From CAZEHJ01 sp964512485 (GTDB taxonomy: Bacteria > Bacteroidota > Rhodothermia > Rhodothermales > UBA10348), in the NCBI GenBank assembly GCA_964512485.1, contig CAZEHJ010000015.1, positions 1 to 56,396 of the forward strand: a stretch of DNA of 56,396 bases, written 5' to 3'. The position numbers and the translations under genes are program-made. Of the stretch, positions 8,703 to 16,979 are shown piece by piece; positions within the stretch are counted from its first letter, which is position 1, and every line of letters begins with the position of its first letter. The notes under the pieces are model-generated. The model had not been told where the DNA came from, searched no databases, and worked only from the letters and a program-made list of their open reading frames with translations.

Positions 8703-10055
8703 GTGGGCGCCTTGAGGTCAATCACGCTGATATCTTTCTGTCTGCTGTTGATTTGTGTGTGTACACACGAATCGATGGCTCAAATATCCAGTGCTGAGGT
8801 TGTTTCTCGTCGAAGCATATTGGCTGATCAGCACTCCGACGGACTCATCATTCTTCCGGCAAAATGGGAAGAGAAGAGAATGGAGCAACCTGGCTGGATT
8901 CAGGATGCCACCTTCAGCTATTTCACACTTCTGAATGAGACGCCTGGAGCCGTGCTCGTCATCGATGCCACTTCACAAAAAAACATCCTGTTTGCTCCAG
9001 TATCCCCTCAGTCATTCGGAATTCCGATCGAGTCTCTGAACCTGCTGAACAGACCCGACCTCGTCGAGCGTTCCGGGGTAGATGCAGTGATTAGCATGGA
9101 TCGATTCATGGCTTACATACAAAGCAGGCTCGACGACGGCGTCGCCAGGATCTACCTCGACGCACCCCGGCGAATGCCACCAAGAGTCGTCCCGGATGAA
9201 ATGCTCGTCGTGAGTAACTTCCACCAATTGTGGTATCAGAGCCTGAAAGATGCTTTCCCCGATGCGGAGTTCGACTCTATCGCCTACACCATCATGCAAA
9301 TGCGATGGACCAAATCTGATGCTGAAATAGCCATCCTAGAGCGAAACGCACAGATATCCGCCGAGGCTCTAAGCAGCGGGATGAGGGCTATACAGGCCGG
9401 TCTGACCCAACGTCAGGCTGAGGGCGCCGTCATTTCTGCTTGTCTTGACGGGGGCGCCGAAGGACCTTCATTCTGGCCCTGGGTCATGACCGGCCCGAAC
9501 GCTCACCTTCCAGAACTGGTACGTTCGTTTTATGACTACGAAAACCTGAATCGGGAGTACCGCGATGGAGAACTGGTGCGTGTGGACATCGGCTGCATGT
9601 CTGGTGGGTACGGAGGAGATGTGGGCCGCACTGTGCCTGTATCGGGAAAGTTTACTGACGAACAGGCTCTCATCTGGGACTTGCTGGTAAAAGGATATCT
9701 GGCTGGTCTTGATACCATGAAAGCCGGAGCTACGTTTGAGTCCGTGCGCGAGGCCAGTCGCAATGCAATTCTGGAAGATGAACATGCTTCTGCGGAACTG
9801 AAGGAAGCGATGGTGTCCGATTCTGGAGTCAACTGGCACATACACGGAGTCGGAATTGATTCCGGAGAGTCTCCGGCGGAGGAAGTCTTTCGCGCTGGAT
9901 CGGTCATTGCCTACGAACCGATGTTCACACGCATAGATCATGCATATTATCTCGAGGACATGATTCTGATAACGGCTTCGGGATCCAGAATACTGACGAC
10001 CCGACTGCCCTACACGGCCGCTGAAATGGAGCTATTTCTGGAAGACCATGAGTAG
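8703..10055 (+). CDS. Secreted M24-family aminopeptidase (Xaa-Pro peptidase-like)
   Basis: A 450-residue metallopeptidase with a signal peptide (about residues 1-26, ending ESMAQ), a creatinase N-terminal-like domain and a pita-bread catalytic domain. The two-metal ligands are visible in order: Asp in VRVDIGCM, Asp in GGDVGRTVPV, His in WHIHGVGID, Glu in AYEPMF and Glu in YLEDMILIT. Such enzymes release N-terminal residues, often before proline, and the signal puts this one in the periplasm or outside. It starts at GTG. Its last codons overlap the following lipoprotein gene by eight bases. Confidence 0.85.
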   Translation: MGALRSITLISFCLLLICVCTHESMAQISSAEVVSRRSILADQHSDGLIILPAKWEEKRMEQPGWIQDATFSYFTLLNETPGAVLVIDATSQKNILFAPVSPQSFGIPIESLNLLNRPDLVERSGVDAVISMDRFMAYIQSRLDDGVARIYLDAPRRMPPRVVPDEMLVVSNFHQLWYQSLKDAFPDAEFDSIAYTIMQMRWTKSDAEIAILERNAQISAEALSSGMRAIQAGLTQRQAEGAVISACLDGGAEGPSFWPWVMTGPNAHLPELVRSFYDYENLNREYRDGELVRVDIGCMSGGYGGDVGRTVPVSGKFTDEQALIWDLLVKGYLAGLDTMKAGATFESVREASRNAILEDEHASAELKEAMVSDSGVNWHIHGVGIDSGESPAEEVFRAGSVIAYEPMFTRIDHAYYLEDMILITASGSRILTTRLPYTAAEMELFLEDHE

Positions 10056-10521
10056 TCGGTCTCTCGTACTCGTCTTCGCGGTCTTGTTCAGTTCTGCCTG
10101 CCAGGATGCGCCGCGCGAATCGAATTCCAATAGTGAACCATCGGCCTTCGAGATTCTCGCGAAGCCCCTTTCAGTCAAATTTGTAGACTCAGGATTTTCG
10201 TGCTCAGAACGAGGACGCGAACTTTACCCACTCTACTACGAATGCGTGGACGACACAGAGATTCGGGCCTATCTGTATGCCAATGACCGCAATCAACTGG
10301 AAGGACTACGCGTTTTCGCTCCCCTGGCGGCCGGGTATGAGATTCTGCTGGATCTCGCTGAGACAGTACTTTCTGAAACTGATCTTGCTCGCTTGCAGAG
10401 AGAATTGGCGGACGGCGAGGCGAACGCCTTCGAGTTTCAATCCTCACACAGTATCGTGGAGTGGGTTGTAGAATCCGACGGCGCGATACTGCGCATCTCT
10501 GCGCCAGGAGCACGACAATAA
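10048..10521 (+). CDS. Putative lipoprotein, unknown function
   Basis: A 157-residue exported protein: MSSRSLVLVFAVLFSSAC is a signal peptide with Cys at the usual lipidation position, although the lipobox (FSSAC) is imperfect. Two further cysteines (FSCSERG and YECVDD) could form a disulfide. The remainder is a small mixed alpha/beta domain with no family that I recognise. The start overlaps the end of the peptidase gene by eight bases, so the two are probably translated together. It converges on the FAD oxidoreductase gene. Confidence 0.7.
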   Translation: MSSRSLVLVFAVLFSSACQDAPRESNSNSEPSAFEILAKPLSVKFVDSGFSCSERGRELYPLYYECVDDTEIRAYLYANDRNQLEGLRVFAPLAAGYEILLDLAETVLSETDLARLQRELADGEANAFEFQSSHSIVEWVVESDGAILRISAPGARQ

Positions 10522-10573
10522 AACTCAACCAGGATTCTGCAGTAAAAAGTCTCCTTATTCCTGCGACGGCTGC

Positions 10574-12133
10574 TCAACCGAGTTCAGCCGCAAGAATTTT
10601 CCCTGAAAGACCGCTCTGACCACCTGGATGCGTTCCCGGACCACACATGAACAATCCTTTCAGAGGAGTTCTGTATTTGAACCAACCGGGAATAGGCCGC
10701 ATGTACAATACCTGATCCAGTGACAGTTCCACCTGCTCAAAACAGCCCTTTGGCGCATTGAATTCGCTGGCCAGGTCCTCGGGGGTCAGCACCTGCGAAT
10801 GAACAATGGATTCGGAGAAGCCGGGCATCGATTCCTCCAGCTGACTTTTAACCTGTTCAAGCAGTCGACCACGTTGATGGCTCCAGGCTGATTCCCGAAG
10901 ATCGAACGGCGTGAAGTGTACCCAAACGTTGACCACGTGCTGTCCATCGGGTGCAAGCGATGGGTCGTTTACCGAAGGAAAAGTGGCAGAAAGAAATGGC
11001 TTGGATGGAAATTCGCCATACTTCGTGGCATCATGAGCTCGTTCAATATCATCGATTTCGTTGGCAAAGAAAAGACGACCACCGAGCGCACTTTCTGAAT
11101 CCGCTGCCCCTTTTACTCGTGGCAACCGATCGATGGCAAATCGTACGATCGATAGTGCTCCACGTCCTCTGATCTGAGTCGCCTTTTCGACAAAATCCGG
11201 ATCGAGCCATTTGGGCCCCGCCAGTTCGAGCAGTGTGGATTTTGGATCCAGGGTTGAGATCACCGTAAGGGTCTCGATTTTCGTTCCGTTGGCCAGGCGA
11301 ACACCCGTTACCTCATCAGTCGCGATATCTACCGATACTACCTCAGTACCAAGATGAATCTCCGCGCCTGCCGCAACCGCAGCCCGTACCAGGGATTCGG
11401 TGAGGGCTCCTGGGCCTCCTTCAGCGACCCGTATGGTTCCACCCGGACCGCCGGCCCAGAACGAAGAGCGATGAATGAGGCCGAGGACTGATCCGTCTGA
11501 TCTCGGGGCCATTCGTGTTCCTCTCAGCGTTTCGGCCGCCACAAGTGTCTTCATGGCCATACTCCGGAAACGCTCATCCATCAGGTCCCGTACGTTCATC
11601 GGCAGAAGGCGAAGCGCTTCAGGCATATTCTGACTGCCGAGCCTTCTCAAGGCCCAGCCCAGATGCATCAGATCCGCGAGACCTGAAAACCTGTCGATGG
11701 TTGGATCTGCCAGGGCCTGTGTCAAGGCAGGCTTCAGAGCCTGACTGATTTCCAGAACGAACAACTTCAGTTCCTGAAACTCCTGTGAGTCTTCGCCATC
11801 GATTTCCTCGCGCGAGAACTCTATCCCATCGGCTCCGAGAGACAGAGCGAGGCCTTTAGTGTCGATGAGCGAAAGAGAACCACCCTCGATTACTTTCAGC
11901 CCGTGTGAGGCCAGATTCAGATCCGTCGCGATCGACGGGTGCAATTCGTTGATGCAGTCAATGGCGCCAGGGCAGTTGAATCCCGGAGCGATCTCCACCG
12001 TCCGGTGCAATCCTCCAGCTTCTTCTGCCGACTCAATGACGGCCACAGATCGACCTGATTTGGCCAGATACGAAGCCGCGATCAAGCCATCAAGGCTGGC
12101 GCCGACAATGACGATGTCGTATTTGGTTTTCAA
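10574..12133 (-). CDS. FAD-dependent oxidoreductase, phytoene-desaturase-like (second of pair)
   Basis: A 519-residue flavoprotein with an N-terminal FAD-binding motif (YDIVIVGASLDGLIAASYLA) and the Glu of AVIESAEEAGG, a middle substrate domain, and the C-terminal signature LFMCGPGTHPGGQSGLSG. It belongs with the phytoene dehydrogenase/PYROXD2-type oxidoreductases of the amine-oxidase superfamily. I place the start at a TTG preceded by GGAGG at six bases, which overlaps the upstream partner by four bases (TTGA). The frame continues upstream, but those residues are the antisense of conserved sequence. The glycine motif is GASLDGL rather than GxGxxG, a divergence from its partner. The substrate is unknown; the context suggests a methylated or amine compound. 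Confidence 0.8.
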   Translation of the reverse strand: MKTKYDIVIVGASLDGLIAASYLAKSGRSVAVIESAEEAGGLHRTVEIAPGFNCPGAIDCINELHPSIATDLNLASHGLKVIEGGSLSLIDTKGLALSLGADGIEFSREEIDGEDSQEFQELKLFVLEISQALKPALTQALADPTIDRFSGLADLMHLGWALRRLGSQNMPEALRLLPMNVRDLMDERFRSMAMKTLVAAETLRGTRMAPRSDGSVLGLIHRSSFWAGGPGGTIRVAEGGPGALTESLVRAAVAAGAEIHLGTEVVSVDIATDEVTGVRLANGTKIETLTVISTLDPKSTLLELAGPKWLDPDFVEKATQIRGRGALSIVRFAIDRLPRVKGAADSESALGGRLFFANEIDDIERAHDATKYGEFPSKPFLSATFPSVNDPSLAPDGQHVVNVWVHFTPFDLRESAWSHQRGRLLEQVKSQLEESMPGFSESIVHSQVLTPEDLASEFNAPKGCFEQVELSLDQVLYMRPIPGWFKYRTPLKGLFMCGPGTHPGGQSGLSGKILAAELG

Positions 12134-13728
12134 AGTTTTCCTCCGAGAATCTGTTTGGCGGCCAGTTGCCCGGGCGCTCCCATGACCCCGCCTCCGGGGT
12201 GCGTGCCAGATCCACACAAAAACAGGTTTTTAATGGGTGTTGAGTAGCCTTCCTGTCCAGGAACCGGACGGAGGAAAAACAACTGATCCAGACTCAGTTC
12301 GCCGTGGAAAATATTCCCCTGGGTGAGCCCGTATGTTTTCTCCATGTCCCAAGGAGTCACGACCTGTCGGTGAAGTATGATGTCCTTGATATTCGGCGCG
12401 TATTCCTCAAGCGTATCAATGACAGCATCACCAAAGTCCTCTCGAATGTCAGGCCAACTCAAACCATCGGCCAGTTCATATGGCGCATATTGCACAAATA
12501 TGGACATTACGTGCTTTCCTGGAGGTGCCATCGACGGATCAATCATCGTCGGAATCACCAAATCCATGAACGGCTTTTTGGAAAAGCGACCGTATTTGGC
12601 GTCGTCGAAAGCGCGTTCCAGATACTCTATATCTGGACTGATCGAGATCGCTCCTGCCAGATAGGGCCTGGTGTCTTCTCCTCGGGCTTTGACTTTTTCG
12701 AGGCAGGTAAATTCTGGAAGGCCGCTGAGCGAGAGATTGACCTTCCCCGAGGACCCTCGAATCTTGTAGCGGTCAATCTGTTTTCTGAACTGTGGGTCAA
12801 GGTGCTCCGGTTCAATCAGTTTCTGGAACGTCCTTTTGGGATCGAGACTCGATATAATGTGTGGGGCGCGAATCGTCTCTCCTCCTTCGAGCACGACACC
12901 TTTGGCTTCACCCTTTTCTATCAGAATCTGTTCGATGGGCGATTCGGTTCTGATTTCAACACCGAAACTGCGTGCTGCGCTGGCGCAGGCTTCTGCGAAA
13001 CCACCCATTCCTCCGCGCGGCAGTCCCCAGGCTCGGAATTGGCCGTCAATTTCCCCCATGTAGTGGTGCAACATCACATAAGCAGATCCCGGTGATCGCG
13101 GACCAAGTGCCGTACCGATGATGCCGCTGGCGGATAGAGTGCCAAGCAGAGCGGGTGTCTCGAAAAACTGTTCAACGAACTCACCCGAACTCATGGTCAT
13201 CAATTTGGCCAGATCGAACAGGTAGTCCTCTCGAACTGAAAATTTCTTGGTCAGTCGTTTCAGCTCGAGCATATTTCCTGGCTTCAGAGAGGTCGCGCTC
13301 GGTGCTGTTGTTGAAAGCAGCGGCCTCACTGTCATCGCGAGGTGGTACATCAATTCGGCGAAGCGCTCATATGCTTCTGCATCCTTTGCCGAATGACGAA
13401 TCAACTCTCTTCGTGTATCGCCCGCATCATGCCAGCGCATCACGAAGTCTCCATCTCTGGTCGGAGTCATCGTCCCGTCGAGCGGAAGCAATTCCAGTCC
13501 ATGCGCAGGAAGGTCCAGGTCTGAAATAATCTGCGGCCGAAGAAGACTGATTACATAAGAGCAGACCGTGTATTTGAAACCGGGATAAATTTCTTCGGTG
13601 ACGGTCGCGCCTCCGACAAGATGACGGCGTTCGAGAATAAGGACTTTTTTTCCTGCTCGAGCCAGGTAAGAGCCACAGATCATGCCATTGTGTCCGGCTC
13701 CAATGATGATGGCGTCGTATGAATTCAT
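12130..13728 (-). CDS. FAD-dependent oxidoreductase, phytoene-desaturase/PYROXD2-like
   Basis: A 532-residue flavoprotein with a canonical dinucleotide motif (YDAIIIGAGHNGMICGSYLA), Glu in LILERRHLVGGAT, and a C-terminal NLFLCGSGTHPGGGVMGAPG that closes the FAD site. Sequence features place it in the same family as its downstream neighbour, which looks like a diverged paralogue and starts inside this gene's stop codon. Together they may act as a complex or in sequence. The gene is transcribed divergently from the GcvT-like gene across a region with two IclR-type palindromes, so both directions are probably controlled by the IclR protein encoded at 15144. Confidence 0.85.
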   Translation of the reverse strand: MNSYDAIIIGAGHNGMICGSYLARAGKKVLILERRHLVGGATVTEEIYPGFKYTVCSYVISLLRPQIISDLDLPAHGLELLPLDGTMTPTRDGDFVMRWHDAGDTRRELIRHSAKDAEAYERFAELMYHLAMTVRPLLSTTAPSATSLKPGNMLELKRLTKKFSVREDYLFDLAKLMTMSSGEFVEQFFETPALLGTLSASGIIGTALGPRSPGSAYVMLHHYMGEIDGQFRAWGLPRGGMGGFAEACASAARSFGVEIRTESPIEQILIEKGEAKGVVLEGGETIRAPHIISSLDPKRTFQKLIEPEHLDPQFRKQIDRYKIRGSSGKVNLSLSGLPEFTCLEKVKARGEDTRPYLAGAISISPDIEYLERAFDDAKYGRFSKKPFMDLVIPTMIDPSMAPPGKHVMSIFVQYAPYELADGLSWPDIREDFGDAVIDTLEEYAPNIKDIILHRQVVTPWDMEKTYGLTQGNIFHGELSLDQLFFLRPVPGQEGYSTPIKNLFLCGSGTHPGGGVMGAPGQLAAKQILGGKL

Positions 13729-13822
13729 AGATGATCGGATTCGTTGGGAATGATCAGGCTGGCCGGGCTTCAGAAGGTGGACGGCCGAATGAGCGGAAGG
13801 AATCGTTGAAAATCGATGTTGG

Positions 13823-13858
13823 ATTCCATATTATGGAATTGATTCCACATTATGGAAT
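13823..13858. promoter_or_regulatory. Two tandem IclR-type operator palindromes
   Basis: ATTCCATATTATGGAAT (13823-13839) is a perfect 8+1+8 palindrome. ATTCCACATTATGGAAT (13842-13858) repeats it with one mismatch. The centres are 19 bases apart. The TTCCA-n-TGGAA shape resembles known IclR-family operators. The pair lies in the 220-base divergent promoter between the FAD oxidoreductase and the GcvT-like gene, and an IclR gene is in the same module. Binding by that protein, with autoregulation, is inferred. Confidence 0.7.
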
Positions 13859-13948
13859 AATAATACGGAAAACGATACGAAAAAGCCTTGAATCACACAA
13901 TCATCGAGGCCTCGCGAATTTGCCCAGATCCAAACCGATTTTGAATTA

Positions 13949-15142
13949 ATGGCTACCGGAACTGCCTTCCATCCTCGAACAGTTGATTTGTGCCACAGCC
14001 GCGATTGGCTTCAGTGGTCCGGATTTTTTGTAGCTCGTTCCTACAACGATTTCGCTCAACCCGAATATGCCGCTATCCGACACGCAGCAGCATTGATAGA
14101 TGTCTCCCCTCTCTACAAGTATCATGTGACGGGAAGGGATTCGATCGAAATGGTGAATCGTGTATTCACACACGATATGGCGAAAATGGATGTCGGACAG
14201 GTCGTCTACACACCATGGTGTGATGCCGACGGAGCTGTGCGGCAGGAAGGCACTGTTTTCAGGATCAAGGAACACAAGTATCAAGTTTGCGCGGCCGAAC
14301 CTGCACTCGGTTGGCTGATGCAAAATGCGTTGGGCTTCGATGTGAAAATCACGGATCGCTCGGACGACATTGCGGCACTGTCGCTTCAGGGACCGAACTC
14401 GCGAACGATCCTCTCGGAAGTCTCCGATATTGCAATGGACGACATCAAATTCTTCCGCTTTGCCGAAGGGACCATTGACGGGATTCCCGTCAGCGTGTCG
14501 AGGACAGGCTATACGGGAGATCTTGGATATGAAATATGGATTCCAGCTGATCAGGCGGTGACGGTTTGGGACAGGCTCATCTCTGGAGGAGCCGCACATC
14601 ACATTCTACCGTGTGGACTGTCAGCCATGGATATTTCCAGAGTGGAAGCCGGCTTCATCCTGATCAATGTTGATTACGTAAGCGCGGAAGTCGCGCGATT
14701 GCCCCAACACCGGATGTCGGCTCTTGAACTGGGACTGGGATGGGCTGTAAAGTTCGGCAAGGAAGGTAATTTTGTTGGACGACGAGCACTCGAAGCTGAG
14801 AAAGCTACGGGAGTGAAGCGCTCAGTCGTGGGAATTGAAATAGGGTGGCAACCGCTGGAAGACGTATATGCCACCGCGAATATGATGCCCGATCTTCCTC
14901 TCATTCCTTGCCGTGAACCCGTACCAGTGTACGATCGTCATGGTAAGCAGATTGGCCGGGTCACCACGAGGGTCTGGTCCATGTTGCTGAAGAAATTCAT
15001 TGGCATTGCCACCGTAAACGCCGAGTTCAAGGATATCGGAACCGAAGTGTTCATAGAGGTGACCGTTGATTTTGAGCGTAAGCGCGTCCCTGCCCGGGTA
15101 GCCAACATGGGCTTCTACAGACCGGAACGAATGCGAGCCTGA
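13949..15142 (+). CDS. GcvT-family aminomethyltransferase-like protein
   Basis: A 397-residue folate-binding protein of the glycine-cleavage T-protein/dimethylsulfoniopropionate-demethylase superfamily. Visible are LIDVSPLYKYHVTGRDS, VVYTPWCDADGAVRQEGTV with an Asp at the expected folate-contacting place, LSLQGPNS, SRTGYTGDLGYEIW and LGLGWAVKFGKEGNFVGR. Members move a one-carbon group from a substrate to tetrahydrofolate. No other glycine-cleavage gene lies in the window, so a separate demethylation role with the divergent FAD enzymes is more likely than glycine cleavage; this is inference. It is followed after one base by the IclR regulator, probably in the same transcript. Confidence 0.85.
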   Translation: MATGTAFHPRTVDLCHSRDWLQWSGFFVARSYNDFAQPEYAAIRHAAALIDVSPLYKYHVTGRDSIEMVNRVFTHDMAKMDVGQVVYTPWCDADGAVRQEGTVFRIKEHKYQVCAAEPALGWLMQNALGFDVKITDRSDDIAALSLQGPNSRTILSEVSDIAMDDIKFFRFAEGTIDGIPVSVSRTGYTGDLGYEIWIPADQAVTVWDRLISGGAAHHILPCGLSAMDISRVEAGFILINVDYVSAEVARLPQHRMSALELGLGWAVKFGKEGNFVGRRALEAEKATGVKRSVVGIEIGWQPLEDVYATANMMPDLPLIPCREPVPVYDRHGKQIGRVTTRVWSMLLKKFIGIATVNAEFKDIGTEVFIEVTVDFERKRVPARVANMGFYRPERMRA

Positions 15143-15143
15143 A

Positions 15144-15926
15144 ATGACAAATGTTCCGGATCATACTGATGCACCTCAGGGAACTCAGGCGGTAATCAGA
15201 GCTGTACGATTGCTGAAAGCCATCGCCCGCGCGGAAGAAGGAGCGAGTCTGACCGAGCTGTCAACACTTCTCTCCATCTCTCCTCCGACCACACACAGGA
15301 TCCTGGCGGCACTGGAAAGTGAAGGACTGATTGCTCAAGACACTGCCTCAAAACACTACGTCCTCGGAGCCTCGGCTCTCACGATTGGAGCCCACGCACT
15401 GTACAAAAGCGATCTCCGGGCTCTGGCTAAACCCATGCTTCAGAAAATGGCGAGCGCCACGGGTGAAACCGTCACGCTGGAGATTCCTGTCGAGGGCGAA
15501 ATGCTGATTCTTGACGAGGTGGCTGGAGCTCAGATTATCGGCGCCAGGATTGAGGTCGGGACGCGATGGCCGGTATATGCGACGTCGACGGGCAAAGCCC
15601 TGCTGGCTTTGCTTTCAGAGGAAGAGCTGGCTCCACAGCTGGCACGGGAGAGAACTCGTTACACTGCCGCTACGCTGGTGAGGGCCGACGCTCTGATGGC
15701 AGATCTTGAACAGATCCGGCGCAGCGGATATGGAAGTGCGGTTGGCGAAATTGAAGCAGGATACGCAGCTGTTTCAGCTGTGGTTCGAGACAAAACACAA
15801 AGTGCTGTGGCAGCGCTCAGTATTGGGGGCCCGATCGAACGATTTTCATCCGCCCGACGGGAGGAGTTGGGAAAGATGGTCCAGGAGTTCGCCGACAATT
15901 TGACCAACCTGTTGTCCGCACGTTGA
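15144..15926 (+). CDS. IclR-family transcriptional regulator
   Basis: A 260-residue regulator with an N-terminal winged helix-turn-helix (about residues 15-75; SLTELSTLLSISPPTTHRIL) and a C-terminal effector-binding domain containing GARIEVGTRWPVYATSTGKA and SGYGSAVGEIEAGYAAVSAVV, both standard for the family. IclR proteins usually bind a small organic acid and control an adjacent catabolic operon. It is the last gene of the transcript that starts at the twin palindromes, consistent with autoregulation and local control of the FAD/GcvT module. Confidence 0.9.
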   Translation: MTNVPDHTDAPQGTQAVIRAVRLLKAIARAEEGASLTELSTLLSISPPTTHRILAALESEGLIAQDTASKHYVLGASALTIGAHALYKSDLRALAKPMLQKMASATGETVTLEIPVEGEMLILDEVAGAQIIGARIEVGTRWPVYATSTGKALLALLSEEELAPQLARERTRYTAATLVRADALMADLEQIRRSGYGSAVGEIEAGYAAVSAVVRDKTQSAVAALSIGGPIERFSSARREELGKMVQEFADNLTNLLSAR

Positions 15927-15949
15927 TCAAGCGCAGGGCCTGGCTCGAA

Positions 15950-16150
15950 TCAGCCGACTTGCTTTGGCCGAATGAACATCCAGACGAAAATGCCTAGCGG
16001 CCAGGCGACTACGGCAACCATGACGACCACAAGAACGCCATTACTTCCTCGTGATTCCGCGTCCCGGTAAGCCCAGACCAGGCTTGACACGTAAAGGACC
16101 GGGCCGATCAGAGCGATCAATAAAATTTCGAGTCCTCCAAGACTTCCCAT
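15950..16150 (-). CDS. Small two-helix membrane protein (PLDc_N-like)
   Basis: A 66-residue protein with two membrane helices flanking a short charged loop (YRDAESRGSNG), ending in WPLGIFVWMFIRP. The layout resembles the PLDc_N-type membrane hairpin found in many short bacterial proteins. No specific function is known. It converges on the IclR gene with 23 bases between stops. Confidence 0.65.
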   Translation of the reverse strand: MGSLGGLEILLIALIGPVLYVSSLVWAYRDAESRGSNGVLVVVMVAVVAWPLGIFVWMFIRPKQVG

Positions 16151-16595
16151 GACGTTCAGGATTTAGAATAGTGGTTGATGCTGGTAGAAAACGCCGAATC
16201 CTCTCTTTCCGGGTCGTGAATGCGCGACTCCTTTCTGATTGATATCCAATCGTCAGCAGTAAAGCAAGCTGCTACGTCCCACATGCCCGTTTAAACCGGA
16301 ACATTTTAGTTACACATACATTTTACATATGTTTTTAGTATGTACTTATGAGTGCCCTGCGGTTACTGAGTGTAACCTGGCGTGTCAAATACGTACAGAC
16401 AATCGTGTGACGAGCCATTCCAACACTTTTTCGGACCATGAAACTGGAATCAGAGAAAGAATTATCTGAGGGTATGACATTTCGATGTCACACCCCCTTC
16501 ATAGGTTGGTACTCGAAAGAAAACACATTCACTGTTCTTCATTGGATGGGGACTTGATTCTGTCCGAGGGAAGATGTTGATCAGAGAAAAGTCAG
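16151..16595. other. 445-base intergenic region with hairpins
   Basis: No convincing gene. An AT-rich block lies at about 16305-16350. GGTTAC-TGAGT-GTAACC forms a 6-bp stem at 16361-16377. A longer hairpin occupies 16470-16495. The region should hold promoters for the leftward membrane gene and the rightward unknown gene, but no clear TAnnTTTG element was seen. Confidence 0.6.
16470..16495. ncRNA. TTCG-loop hairpin of unknown role
   Basis: GGGT-A-TGACAT, loop TTCG, ATGTCA-C-ACCC: ten base pairs interrupted by one A/C mismatch. It lies about 100 bases before the unknown gene at 16596. There is no T-run on either side, so it is not an ordinary terminator. It may be a 5' leader structure or part of a small RNA; no RNA family was recognised. 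Confidence 0.3.
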
Positions 16596-16946
16596 ATGCA
16601 TAAAAACATGATGTACGCACACGTGATGGCTTCCTTGGGAAGCAAAGGATTTTACCTGGATGTTTCCAATACTTACCCGGAATTGATATCAGCGGATGAT
16701 TCATTACGGCTCTCGCTTGAAAAGCTGAATGATGACCAGCTGGTGGCGTTGAAAAATCTGGCACATGATCAGTACATCAATGCGATGCTGATGGGTGCCA
16801 GTGATCTTGAATCACATCGTGCGACTCTCAACTATCTGAGTAGATTGGTGCAGAGATTTGGATCGAACGAAACTCCAAGTTCGAGTAGCAGAAGCCCCAA
16901 ATCCTCCAGCAGAGTTCGAAGATCTCCGACCAGAAAAGCGGCCTGA
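16596..16946 (+). CDS. Small protein with Ser/Arg-rich basic tail, unknown
   Basis: A 116-residue protein. Residues 1-90 look like a small helical domain (SLRLSLEKLNDDQLVALKNL, YLSRLVQRFG). The last 25 residues are a Ser/Arg/Lys/Pro tail containing SSSSRSPKSSSRVRRSPTR, which is disordered and strongly basic and could contact nucleic acid. No family was recognised. An alternative ATG lies 12 bases later. No clear ribosome site is present, so the exact start is uncertain. It converges on dinB. Confidence 0.55.
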   Translation: MHKNMMYAHVMASLGSKGFYLDVSNTYPELISADDSLRLSLEKLNDDQLVALKNLAHDQYINAMLMGASDLESHRATLNYLSRLVQRFGSNETPSSSSRSPKSSSRVRRSPTRKAA

Positions 16947-16979
16947 AGCAGAGAACCCTTTTCCGACTTGTAGAGTGGT

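Noticed and set aside
12304..13095. 263-codon plus-strand frame
   Set aside because: It is the antisense of a clearly conserved FAD oxidoreductase and shows no recognisable motif.
13946..14602. 218-codon minus-strand frame
   Set aside because: It lies opposite the well-supported GcvT-like gene; its composition is an echo of that gene.
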